From assembly GCA_003558415.1 (NCBI GenBank), contig PWLT01000381.1, forward strand, positions 1 to 7,001: 7,001 nucleotides of DNA, read 5' to 3'. Made by a program: the position numbers and the translations under genes. The notes beneath the pieces are model-generated. The model was not told where the DNA came from, did no database searches, and worked only from the letters and a program-made list of their open reading frames with translations. The DNA is from Hyphomicrobiales bacterium. Lineage in GTDB: Bacteria > Pseudomonadota > Alphaproteobacteria > Rhodobacterales > Rhodobacteraceae. This document shows positions 1 to 6,176 of this stretch, piece after piece; positions within the stretch are counted from its first letter, which is position 1, and every line of letters starts with the position of its first letter.

Positions 1-2
1 CC

Positions 3-692
3 CCCTACACGATCGAGGAGGCCCATGAGGTCGCCGACGCCATCGACCGGCAGGACTGGCCGGCGCTGGAGGGCGAACTGGGCGATCTGCTGCTGCAGGT
101 GGTCTATCACGCGCAGATGGGCGCGGAGGCCGGACATTTCGATTTCGACAGCGTCACCCGCGCGATTGCCGAGAAGATGGTGGCGCGCCACCCGCATGTC
201 TTCGGCACCGAGAGCCGCGAGAAGTCCGCCGAGCAGCAGGTGGCGGACTGGGAGGCGATCAAGGCCGCCGAGCGCGCCGGGCGCGCGGCGCACGGGGTGC
301 TCGACGATGTGGCGTTGGGACTTCCGGCGCTGATGCGTGCGCTCAAGCTGCAAAAGCGCGCCGCGCGCGTGGGCTTCGACTGGCCCGAGGCCGATCAGGT
401 CGTCGACAAGATCGCCGAGGAGGCGCGCGAGCTGCTTGAGGCAAGCGATACGCTCGACCGCGACGCGGTCTCCGAGGAATTCGGTGATCTGCTCTTCGCG
501 ATGGCGAATCTGGCGCGCCATCTCGGGATCGACCCCGAAGCCGCGCTGCGCGGCGCCAACGCCAAGTTCACGCGCCGCTTCCGCGCCATCGAAGCCGCGC
601 TCGCCAAACAAGGCCGGCACCCGCAGGAGAGCGACCTGGCCGAGATGGACGCGCTGTGGAACGCCGCCAAGTCGGCCGAGCGCTCCGGTTGA
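3..692 (+). CDS. mazG: MazG nucleoside triphosphate pyrophosphohydrolase, 5'-truncated by window edge
   Basis: MazG hydrolyses (d)NTPs to (d)NMP and pyrophosphate. It is a cytoplasmic house-cleaning enzyme and in E. coli is also linked to lowering ppGpp. The frame is open from the left edge (first full codon at 3) to TGA at 690-692, giving 229 visible residues. E. coli MazG has about 263, so roughly the first 30-40 residues lie outside the window. Both tandem MazG domains are visible, each with the all-alpha NTP-PPase metal motif EExxE...ExxD. In domain 1 this is EEAHE at fragment residues 5-9 and ELGD at 25-28; in domain 2 it is EEARE at 139-143 and EFGD at 159-162, followed by LLFAMANLARHLG. 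The C-terminal KFTRRFRAIE stretch is also typical. It converges on the host-attachment-family gene with a 24-nt gap. Family assignment is secure; only the start is unseen. Confidence 0.95.
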   Translation, partial: PYTIEEAHEVADAIDRQDWPALEGELGDLLLQVVYHAQMGAEAGHFDFDSVTRAIAEKMVARHPHVFGTESREKSAEQQVADWEAIKAAERAGRAAHGVLDDVALGLPALMRALKLQKRAARVGFDWPEADQVVDKIAEEARELLEASDTLDRDAVSEEFGDLLFAMANLARHLGIDPEAALRGANAKFTRRFRAIEAALAKQGRHPQESDLAEMDALWNAAKSAERSG

Positions 693-716
693 GCGCCGCC
701 ACGCCCGGCGCGCGGC

Positions 717-1172
717 TCACAACGGATCGATATCCTCGACCACGACTTTGGCGATACGCTCCACCGTGTGATGGGTCAGCGTCTTGGGCAGGGCCGCGAT
801 CAGCGTACCATTGACCCGCGCCGAGAGATGCTCGCGCAGCGCCGAAAGCGATTGCGGGGGCGCGGCGATCACCAGCCGCTTGACTCCGGCCTTGGCAACG
901 CGCTTGTCGAGCCTCTCGGCCACCTGGCGGGCAAACCGTATCCCCTCCTCGCGCTGAAAATCGGGATGCTCCATGGCGGAAAGCTGCCCCGGCCCCGGAT
1001 CGGGCATCCGCCCCGGCCGGTCGGAATCCTCGCGGTCCGTGGCGTTGGGGTCGCGCGCGAGTTTCTCGATGACCTTGAGCTTGGGTGCAACCGTGGTGCC
1101 CTCGTTCTCGAGAAACATCGCCTTTTCGCCATCCGCCACGACGATCCATGCGCCTTTGGGGAGCAATGCCAT
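717..1172 (-). CDS. Host-attachment family protein (PF10116-like)
   Basis: A 151-residue protein resembling the family annotated as 'protein required for attachment to host cells'. The name comes from early work on plant-associated alphaproteobacteria and the biochemical role is unclear. From memory, structural classification places the family near eRF1/ribosomal L18-like folds, so an RNA- or ribosome-related role is possible. Visible family features are the N-terminal strand WIVVADGEKAMFLEN (residues 9-23), the conserved SDRPGR (50-55), a central helix with FARQVAERLDK (80-90), and the strand plus APPQSLSALREHL (104-115). There is no signal peptide or transmembrane helix, so it is probably cytoplasmic. 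I chose the ATG at 1172 over an upstream in-frame ATG at 1223 because AGGAGGG lies 6 nt before it and homology begins there. It lies downstream of the sodB terminator, so it probably has its own promoter; none is obvious. Family confidence is good, function unknown. Confidence 0.85.
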   Translation of the reverse strand: MALLPKGAWIVVADGEKAMFLENEGTTVAPKLKVIEKLARDPNATDREDSDRPGRMPDPGPGQLSAMEHPDFQREEGIRFARQVAERLDKRVAKAGVKRLVIAAPPQSLSALREHLSARVNGTLIAALPKTLTHHTVERIAKVVVEDIDPL

Positions 1173-1178
1173 GCGGTT

Positions 1179-1185
1179 CCCTCCT
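1179..1185 (-). promoter_or_regulatory. Ribosome binding site of the host-attachment family gene
   Basis: AGGAGGG on the minus strand sits 6 nt upstream of the ATG at 1172. It is a near-perfect Shine-Dalgarno and decides the start against the longer frame beginning at 1223. Confidence 0.8.
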
Positions 1186-1203
1186 GGATTTCTGTGTACC
1201 TCA

Positions 1204-1222
1204 TGCCCCGCCAATCGGGGCA
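1204..1222 (-). other. Small hairpin in the leader of the host-attachment family gene
   Basis: A perfect 7-bp inverted repeat, TGCCCCG / CGGGGCA, with a 5-nt loop. It lies about 30 nt upstream of the start codon and about 20 nt upstream of the Shine-Dalgarno. No T-tract follows on either strand, so it is not an intrinsic terminator. It could be an mRNA 5'-UTR stem or an operator half-site pair, or a chance palindrome in GC-rich DNA. The rest of the 1173-1271 leader shows no promoter I would defend. Confidence 0.35.
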
Positions 1223-1271
1223 CCGTTCAAATCTGGGGTCACACGAGACGATCCACCAGTCCCGAAAAGCC

Positions 1272-1305
1272 AAAAAAAACGCCCGCCGGTGCGACCCGGC
1301 GGGCG
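1272..1305 (-). terminator. Rho-independent terminator of sodB
   Basis: On the minus strand a perfect 10-bp GC stem (arms 1296-1305 and 1280-1289, CGCCCGCCGG with its complement) with a 6-nt loop is followed directly by eight T residues (A run at 1272-1279 on the plus strand). It begins 24 nt after the sodB stop codon. It should end transcription from sodB, and from sox read-through if sodB is co-transcribed, isolating the host-attachment family gene downstream. Confidence 0.95.
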
Positions 1306-1329
1306 GAATGCGCCTCGCTCGGGGCAGCC

Positions 1330-1932
1330 TTACAGCCGCGCGGCGACCTCTTCCCAGTTCACCAGCTTCTCGAGGAAGTTCGAGAGATAGGCCGGGCGCT
1401 TGTTGCGGAAATCGATATAGTAGGAATGCTCCCACACATCGCAGCCCAGCAGCGCGGTCTGGCCGAAGCACAGCGGATTGACGCCGTTCTCGGTCTTGGT
1501 GACCTTCAGGCTGCCGTCCTTGTCCTTGACCAGCCAGCACCAGCCCGAGCCGAACTGCCCCGCACCGGCGGCGGAGAATTCCTCCTTGAACTTGTCCACC
1601 GAGCCGAACGCCTCGGTCAGCGCACGCTCCAGCTCGCCGGGCATCTTCTTGCCCGCGCCCGGCGCCATCCATTTCCAGAACTGGTTGTGGTTCCAGTACT
1701 GCGAGGCGTTGTTGAAGATGCCGTTCTGCGCCACGGCCTTGGGATCATAGGTGCCCTTGATGACCTCCTCGACCGTCTTGCCCTCCCACTCGGTGCCGGC
1801 GACGGCCTTGTTGCCGTTGTCGACATAGGCCTTGTGGTGGATGTCGTGGTGGTACTCCAACGTCTCGCGGCTCATGCCCAGATCGGCGAGCGCGTCATGC
1901 GGATAGGGAAGATCGGGTAGCTCGAAAGCCAT
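1330..1932 (-). CDS. sodB: Superoxide dismutase, iron type (Fe/Mn family)
   Basis: A 200-residue cytoplasmic enzyme converting superoxide to O2 and H2O2. The N-terminal helical hairpin domain begins with the typical MAFELPDLPYPHDAL. The metal ligands of the Fe/Mn family are all in place: His28 (in LEYHHDIHH), His82 (in YWNHNQFW), Asp165 and His169 in the signature DVWEHSYY. Gln78, four residues before the second His ligand (NNASQYWNH), occupies the position of E. coli SodB Gln69, which favours the iron-dependent or cambialistic type over Mn-SOD. Length matches the family. The ATG at 1932 is chosen because homology starts there and AGGA lies 6 nt upstream. It follows soxG by 77 nt on the same strand, has a candidate promoter in that gap, and ends at a strong terminator. 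No signal peptide is present. Metal preference is inferred from sequence. Confidence 0.96.
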   Translation of the reverse strand: MAFELPDLPYPHDALADLGMSRETLEYHHDIHHKAYVDNGNKAVAGTEWEGKTVEEVIKGTYDPKAVAQNGIFNNASQYWNHNQFWKWMAPGAGKKMPGELERALTEAFGSVDKFKEEFSAAGAGQFGSGWCWLVKDKDGSLKVTKTENGVNPLCFGQTALLGCDVWEHSYYIDFRNKRPAYLSNFLEKLVNWEEVAARL

Positions 1933-1938
1933 GTTCTG

Positions 1939-1944
1939 TCCTTT
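1939..1944 (-). promoter_or_regulatory. Ribosome binding site of sodB
   Basis: AAAGGA on the minus strand, with the AGGA core ending 6 nt before the ATG at 1932. It supports this start over the upstream in-frame open sequence that runs back to 2091. Confidence 0.7.
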
Positions 1945-1969
1945 CGTTCTTTGTGAATGCGCTGCCCCG

Positions 1970-1998
1970 AATAAGAGGTCTGCGCGCGCCGACGTCAA
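1970..1998 (-). promoter_or_regulatory. Candidate sigma-70-type promoter of sodB
   Basis: In the 77-nt gap after soxG the minus strand reads TTGACG (plus 1993-1998), preceded by C so that it contains CTTGAC, the alphaproteobacterial -35 consensus. A 17-nt spacer and then CTTATT (plus 1970-1975) follow as a weak -10 with 3 of 6 matches. The start of transcription would fall about 30 nt upstream of the sodB ATG. The -35 is good and the -10 poor, so this is a moderate call. Confidence 0.42.
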
Positions 1999-2009
1999 GT
2001 GGCCGCGCT

Positions 2010-2576
2010 TCAGTAGAGCCCGACATTGCTGCCCGGCCGCGCCGCGGTGGAGAGCAGATCGAACATGTATTGCGCCACCGAGCGGAAACACACAAGCGTC
2101 ACCTCATCCTCGCCGCTCATCCAGATCGCCACGGCGACCTGAGCGGCGCGCGTGCGCCGAATCTCGCCGGGCAGGAACGCGCCGGGCGCGAAATCCACCG
2201 GGCACAGCTTTGCCAGCACGTCGCGCCAATGCCGGCCCGTGACCGTGAAAACCGCACGCGCATGGGAGACATCCGCAACGGTCGCGAACTCGCCCGCAAG
2301 CCCCTGCTCCAGTGCGCGCAGCGCCGCGCCGGCCTCGGCCAGCGGCACCATGACCAGCAACTCGTCGGGCGCCATCCAGGCCACGCCGCGCTCGCCGTCC
2401 AGGGCGATGCCGCGCATGGCCGGCACCTCCAGCCCGACGCCGGTCTGCAACGCCCGCGCCAGAGCATCGGATGACGGATCGCCGCGCAGCGTGATCATGC
2501 CGCGCAGCCCGACCTCCTCCACCGTCACCACGCCCTGAAACCGGGCACCATCGAGCGCGCTGCGTGGGTCAGACAT
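2010..2576 (-). CDS. soxG: Sarcosine oxidase gamma subunit
   Basis: A 188-residue gamma subunit of heterotetrameric sarcosine oxidase, a GcvT-like (aminomethyltransferase-fold) protein that packs against the alpha subunit; its separate catalytic role is unclear. Family features are VEEVGLRGMITLRGD (residues 19-33), GLEVP...MRG (48-56), WMAPDELLVMVP (67-78), TVADVSHARAVFTVTG (99-114) and LCPVDF (124-129). The start ATG at 2576 overlaps the soxA 3' end by 8 nt (shared ATGTCTGA) and has GGGGAG about 7 nt upstream inside soxA, indicating translational coupling. The longer upstream frame to 2654 is a shadow of soxA. The gene order A-G is the usual sox order. No signal peptide or membrane segment. 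Assignment rests on both sequence pattern and context. Confidence 0.93.
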   Translation of the reverse strand: MSDPRSALDGARFQGVVTVEEVGLRGMITLRGDPSSDALARALQTGVGLEVPAMRGIALDGERGVAWMAPDELLVMVPLAEAGAALRALEQGLAGEFATVADVSHARAVFTVTGRHWRDVLAKLCPVDFAPGAFLPGEIRRTRAAQVAVAIWMSGEDEVTLVCFRSVAQYMFDLLSTAARPGSNVGLY

Positions 2577-5500
2577 TCTGCCGCTCCCCTTCGGGGTCAA
2601 GGAATACCGTCGAGACGATCTTCGCGGGAATCTCCTTGCCGTCATCGCCGGCAAATCTGATCACCTCGCCCATTCGCTCGGGGCCGCGATGCACCAACGC
2701 CATGGCGATGCCGCGCACCAGCGTGGGGGAGTGATAGCTCGACGTCACGCGCCCCTCGGTCAGCCGCTGGCCGTTGGCGTTGGTGCCCGGCTTCACCGCC
2801 AGCGCCCCATGCGGCAATACGCTGCCATCCTCGGTCTCGAGCCCCACGAGCTTCCAGCGATCGGGGCTGGTCATGTTGACCCGCTCCAGCCCGCGCTTGC
2901 CGAGGAAATCCTCCTTCTTATTCGAGATCGCCCAGTCGAGGTTCAGATCCTGCGGGATGACCGTGCCGTCGGTCTCGTCCCCGATCATGATGAAGCCCTT
3001 CTCGGCGCGCATGATGTGCAATGCCTCGGTGCCGTAGGGCATGACGCCGAACTCCTCTCCCGCCTCGACCAGCGCCTCCCAGAAGGCGAGCGCCTGCCCG
3101 GAGGGCACCGCGATCTCGAAGGACAGCTCGCCCGAAAACGAGATGCGGAAGACGCGCGCGTCGAAGCCGCCCAACCTGCCCTCGGCCCAGGCCATGAAGG
3201 GCAACGCCTCCTTCGAGACATCCATGCCGCCCAGCTTCTCAAGGACCTTGCGCGCCTTGGGGCCCACGACCGCGACCTGCGCGTATTGCTCGGTGAGGTT
3301 GACGACATGCACCTGCCAGTCCCACCACTCGCATTGCAGCCAGTCCTCCATCCAGCCATGGATGTGGTCGGCCCCGCCCGAGGTCGTGTGACACAGGAAA
3401 CTCTGATCATCGATGCGCGCAGCCACCCCGTCATCCATGAGAAAGCCGTTCTCGTTGCACATCAGCCCGTAGCGGCACTTACCGGGTTTGAGCGTGCTCA
3501 TCTTGCCGGTATAGAGCATGTCCACGAAACGCCCGGCATCGGGGCCGCGCACCAGCAGCTTGCCCAGCGTCGATGCGTCAAGCAGACCAAGGGCCTGGCG
3601 GGTGTTCTTCACCTCGCGCTGCACCGCCTGATCATGGCTCTCGCCTGCGCGCGGATAGCAATAGGGCCGCCGCCAATGGCCCACCGGTTCCCAATGCGCC
3701 CCTTTCGCCTCGTGCCAGCCATGCATCGGCGTGCGCCGCAGCGGCTGGAAGAGCGGCCCGCGTGCCTCGCCCGCGATCGCGCCCATCGAGATGGGCGTGT
3801 ATGGCGGGCGAAAGGTCGTCGTGCCGACCTGCGGAATTTCCTTACCCAGATCCTGAGAAAGGATCGCAAGACCGTTGATATTGCTCAGTTTACCCTGATC
3901 CGATGCCATGCCGAGCGTGGTGTAACGCTTGGCGTGCTCGACCGACTCGAAGCCCTCGCGCGCGGCAAGCTGGATATCGGAGACCTTCACGTCGTTTTGG
4001 TAGTCCAGCCACATCTTCATCCGGTGAGCGTAATCGGCATTCTCGGGCATCATCCAGACGGGCTTCAGCGGGGCCTCGCCGGGCGCGGCAGCCTGGGGCG
4101 CGGGGGCGTCGCCGGGCCTGTGGCCGGTCTGCGTGGCCGCCCTTTTTCCTGCCTCGTCCGCATCCTGCAGGACGGCGTTCGCGTGCATCGCTCCATTGGC
4201 GCACCCAGCCGGCAGGACATAGATCGCCCCGTCATGGCCGGTCGGGCCGCGCTCGGGATCGGGGCGGAAATGCGCCTGGGCCTCGTCCCACGAGAGCTTG
4301 CCGCCGCAATGCGACCACAGATGCACGACCGGCGACCAGCCCCCTGACATGGCGACGGCGTCACAGGCGATCTTTTCCGCCACGGCGCCGCCGGTGCCGG
4401 AATGGCGGCACAGGGTCACGCCGGTGACCCGCTTGCCGCCCTTGACCTTGTCGATGGCCATGCCCTCGGCGATGCGGATGCCGGCGGCGCGCGCGCGCTC
4501 GGGCAGCTCGCCGCGCAGCTCGGCGCGCGCGTCGATCACCGCGGGCACGCTCAACCCGGCCTCGACCAGCGCCAGCGCGGTGCGATAGGCGTCGTCATTG
4601 TTGGTCACAATCACCGTGCGCTTGCCCGGCGCCACGGCCCAGTTGACCACATAGTCGCGCATTGCCGAGGCGAGCATCACACCGGGCAGGTCGTTGCCCG
4701 CAAATGACAATGGCCGCTCGATCGCGCCCGTGGCGGTTATGATGCGCCCCGCACGGATGCGCCACAGGCGGTGGCGCGGCGCGCCCTCAACTCCAGGGCT
4801 GTGATCGGCCACGCGCTCATAGCCCAGGGCGTAGCCATGATCGTAAACGCCCGCGCCCATGGTGCGGTTGCGCAGGGTGACGTTGTCCATCCCCTCCAGT
4901 TCGGCCAGCGCCGCGCCGATCCACTCGTCGACGGTGGCCCCGTCGATCTCCACCCCGTCCACCGGCGCGCGCCCGCCCCAATGCGGCGTCTGCTCCAGCA
5001 CGATCACCCGCGCACCGGCGCGCCCGGCGGCGAGCGCGGCCTGCAGTCCGGCGATGCCGCCCCCCACCACCAGCACATCGCAAAAGGCATAGAGCAACTC
5101 GTAGCGGTCGGCATCGGCCTCCTTCGGCGGGCGGCCCAGCCCGGCCGAGCGGCGGATGATCGGCTCGTAGATATGTTTCCAGAAGGCGCGCGGGCGCAGG
5201 AAGGTCTTGTAGTAGAACCCCGCCGTGAGCATCCCCGGCACCAGCCCGTTGATCGCCATCACGTCGAAATCGAGCGTCGGCCAGCGGTTCTGGCTGCGCG
5301 CGGTCAGCCCTTCGAACAGCTCGGTCGTGGTGGCGCGCTGGTCGGGCTCGAAGCGCCCGCCGGTGCCCAGCTCGACCAGCGCGTTGGGCTCCTCCGCGCC
5401 CGAGGCCACGAGCCCGCGCGGGCGGTGATACTTGAACGAGCGCCCCATCACCATGCGGTCGCTCGCCAGCAGGGCCGAGGCGAGCGTATCGCCCGCATAG

Positions 5501-5586
5501 CCCTGCAGCACGCGCCCGTCGAAGGTGAAGTTGCAACTGCGGCCGCGGTCGATCAGGCGGCCACCGGATTGCAGGCGCAGGCTCAT
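2569..5586 (-). CDS. soxA: Sarcosine oxidase alpha subunit
   Basis: The large 1005-residue subunit, of normal family length. In order: an N-terminal ferredoxin-like (Fer2_4) domain without a cluster, about residues 8-90, with GYAGDTLASALLA and GRSFKYHRPRG; a Rossmann dinucleotide-binding domain with GGGIAG at 175-180 and a second ATG-type motif at 284-286 (the alpha subunit carries NAD+); a middle segment with EGFESVEHAKRYTT near 544-557 and DQGKLSNING; then the GcvT-like folate-binding region, about 614-884, with YGTEALHIMRAEKGF at 851-865, and a GcvT C-terminal barrel at about 904-999. The folate domain takes the methylene group to tetrahydrofolate. A proline/alanine-rich linker lies at about 487-508. 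The ATG at 5586 overlaps the soxD stop as ATGA, with GGGAG 8 nt upstream. The upstream extension to 5724 is a soxD shadow. Confidence 0.97.
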   Translation of the reverse strand: MSLRLQSGGRLIDRGRSCNFTFDGRVLQGYAGDTLASALLASDRMVMGRSFKYHRPRGLVASGAEEPNALVELGTGGRFEPDQRATTTELFEGLTARSQNRWPTLDFDVMAINGLVPGMLTAGFYYKTFLRPRAFWKHIYEPIIRRSAGLGRPPKEADADRYELLYAFCDVLVVGGGIAGLQAALAAGRAGARVIVLEQTPHWGGRAPVDGVEIDGATVDEWIGAALAELEGMDNVTLRNRTMGAGVYDHGYALGYERVADHSPGVEGAPRHRLWRIRAGRIITATGAIERPLSFAGNDLPGVMLASAMRDYVVNWAVAPGKRTVIVTNNDDAYRTALALVEAGLSVPAVIDARAELRGELPERARAAGIRIAEGMAIDKVKGGKRVTGVTLCRHSGTGGAVAEKIACDAVAMSGGWSPVVHLWSHCGGKLSWDEAQAHFRPDPERGPTGHDGAIYVLPAGCANGAMHANAVLQDADEAGKRAATQTGHRPGDAPAPQAAAPGEAPLKPVWMMPENADYAHRMKMWLDYQNDVKVSDIQLAAREGFESVEHAKRYTTLGMASDQGKLSNINGLAILSQDLGKEIPQVGTTTFRPPYTPISMGAIAGEARGPLFQPLRRTPMHGWHEAKGAHWEPVGHWRRPYCYPRAGESHDQAVQREVKNTRQALGLLDASTLGKLLVRGPDAGRFVDMLYTGKMSTLKPGKCRYGLMCNENGFLMDDGVAARIDDQSFLCHTTSGGADHIHGWMEDWLQCEWWDWQVHVVNLTEQYAQVAVVGPKARKVLEKLGGMDVSKEALPFMAWAEGRLGGFDARVFRISFSGELSFEIAVPSGQALAFWEALVEAGEEFGVMPYGTEALHIMRAEKGFIMIGDETDGTVIPQDLNLDWAISNKKEDFLGKRGLERVNMTSPDRWKLVGLETEDGSVLPHGALAVKPGTNANGQRLTEGRVTSSYHSPTLVRGIAMALVHRGPERMGEVIRFAGDDGKEIPAKIVSTVFLDPEGERQNV
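2584..2590 (-). promoter_or_regulatory. Ribosome binding site of soxG, inside soxA
   Basis: AGGGGAG on the minus strand lies 7 nt upstream of the soxG ATG at 2576, within the last codons of soxA. It fixes the soxG start and the 8-nt overlap with soxA. Confidence 0.75.
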
Positions 5587-5906
5587 GAGCGGGGCTCCCA
5601 GTCGGGGCGGCGGGCGCGGATGGTGGCGAGCACTTCGGCCGGAGGCTCGGGCGTCTGGGCGGCGTAGGTGGCGAAGACCTCGAGCGTGATCGTGCAGCGC
5701 GCGGCATGGAACCACTTGCCGCACCCATAGGCGTGGCGCCAGCGCTCAAAATGCACGCCGCGCGGGTTGGCGCGGGCGAACATGTAGGACTCGAAGGCAT
5801 CATCGGGGCAGCCCGGCCCGGCGCGCTTCAGGTGCGCCTCGCCGCCGGGGGCGAATTCGGTTTCCTCGGCGGTGACGCCGCAATTAGGGCAGGTCAGCAG
5901 GAGCAT
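5583..5906 (-). CDS. soxD: Sarcosine oxidase delta subunit
   Basis: A 107-residue zinc-binding small subunit of heterotetrameric sarcosine oxidase. The zinc ligands known for the family are conserved: Cys6 and Cys9 in LTCPNCG, His58 and Cys62 in WRHAYGCGKWF. The GGEAHLKRAGP segment (21-31) and YMFARANPRGVHFERW (41-56) are also characteristic. The C-terminal PEPPAEVLATIRARRP is less conserved. The ATG at 5906 is preceded by GAGGGA with 6-nt spacing. The stop overlaps the soxA start (ATGA, 4 nt). Unusually for sox operons, soxD does not directly follow soxB: a small membrane-protein gene and a 270-bp spacer lie between. Confidence 0.96.
   Translation of the reverse strand: MLLLTCPNCGVTAEETEFAPGGEAHLKRAGPGCPDDAFESYMFARANPRGVHFERWRHAYGCGKWFHAARCTITLEVFATYAAQTPEPPAEVLATIRARRPDWEPRS
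5595..5599 (-). promoter_or_regulatory. Ribosome binding site of soxA, inside soxD
   Basis: GGGAG on the minus strand, 8 nt upstream of the ATG at 5586. Together with the ATGA overlap it supports this start and coupling of soxD and soxA translation. Confidence 0.65.
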
Positions 5907-5912
5907 CAGCGA

Positions 5913-5918
5913 TCCCTC
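5913..5918 (-). promoter_or_regulatory. Ribosome binding site of soxD
   Basis: GAGGGA on the minus strand, 6 nt upstream of the ATG at 5906. It lies just downstream (in transcription) of the GC-rich hairpin element. Confidence 0.7.
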
Positions 5919-5931
5919 GCGCGTGCGGAAA

Positions 5932-5985
5932 GGGCGCGCCGCGGGGGGCTGTCTGCCCCCCGCGCCCCCCGAGGATATTTACACG
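5932..5985. repeat. GC hairpin plus CCCCCCGAGGATATTT tail, Rhodobacterales-type intergenic element
   Basis: A perfect 10-bp inverted repeat (arms 5940-5949 and 5955-5964, CGCGGGGGGC and complement) encloses a 5-nt loop, TGTCT. It is followed on the plus strand by CCCCCCGAGGATATTT (5965-5980). A second, mutually exclusive pairing exists: GGGCGCG at 5932-5938 with CGCGCCC at 5961-5967. Hairpins followed by CCCCCGAGGATATTT-like tails are, in my recollection, frequent between genes in Rhodobacterales; only one copy is visible here. No T-tract follows the stem on the minus (sox) strand, so it is not a standard intrinsic terminator of sox transcription. It ends about 26 nt upstream of the soxD start codon and may affect soxD translation or protect mRNA ends. 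Confidence 0.65.
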
Positions 5986-6015
5986 AAAAAGAAGGAACGG
6001 TCCGGGTCAGGACAG

Positions 6016-6040
6016 CAGCGCCGCACCATGTGTGGCGCTG
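6016..6040 (-). other. Strong hairpin in the spacer before soxD
   Basis: An 11-bp stem (arms 6016-6026 and 6030-6040, one G-T wobble) with a 3-nt loop. It lies about 137 nt downstream of the small membrane-protein stop and about 110 nt upstream of soxD in transcription direction. A pyrimidine stretch (CCTTCTTTTTC) appears only about 25 nt further on, so it is a poor intrinsic terminator. It could act as an mRNA processing or stabilising stem within the sox transcript. The remainder of 5907-6176 has no convincing coding region or promoter. Confidence 0.5.
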
Positions 6041-6176
6041 ATACGGTCTGCACGGGAGCGGTGCGGCGGGCGGTGCGCTTGTCCTGCCAACCGCGGCGGC
6101 AGGCCTTTGTGGCATGCGATAGCCGGGCGCGGCGCAGGGGCCGACCCGGGTACGGAAACTGCTGCGGCGTGCGCCT

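Noticed and set aside
692..720. Possible bidirectional terminator between mazG and the host-attachment family gene (GCCGC...GCGGC).
   Set aside because: The stem is only 5 bp with an 11-nt loop and no T-tract on either strand. It is too weak to call.
3900..4015. Possible loss of a [2Fe-2S] BFD-like site in the SoxA middle segment (no Cys pattern around EGFESVEHAKRYTT).
   Set aside because: Sarcosine oxidase alpha subunits normally lack these cysteines; this is the usual state of the family, not a defect.
2689..4347. Long plus-strand open frame opposite soxA (552 codons), and others at 4771-5667 and 973-1920.
   Set aside because: They are antisense shadows of soxA, sodB and the host-attachment gene, with no recognisable motifs and no Shine-Dalgarno.
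5584..5906. SoxD zinc-ligand numbering one residue off from the classical His59/Cys63.
   Set aside because: It is explained by a one-residue length difference between Cys9 and the His. All four ligands are present.
6074..6090. Sigma-54-like TTGGCAGG-N4-GCGCA on the minus strand upstream of soxD, with GG-N10-GC spacing.
   Set aside because: The -12 element lacks the TT of TTGC and the -24 has a mismatch. Such partial matches are common in GC-rich DNA, and no enhancer-like site is visible.
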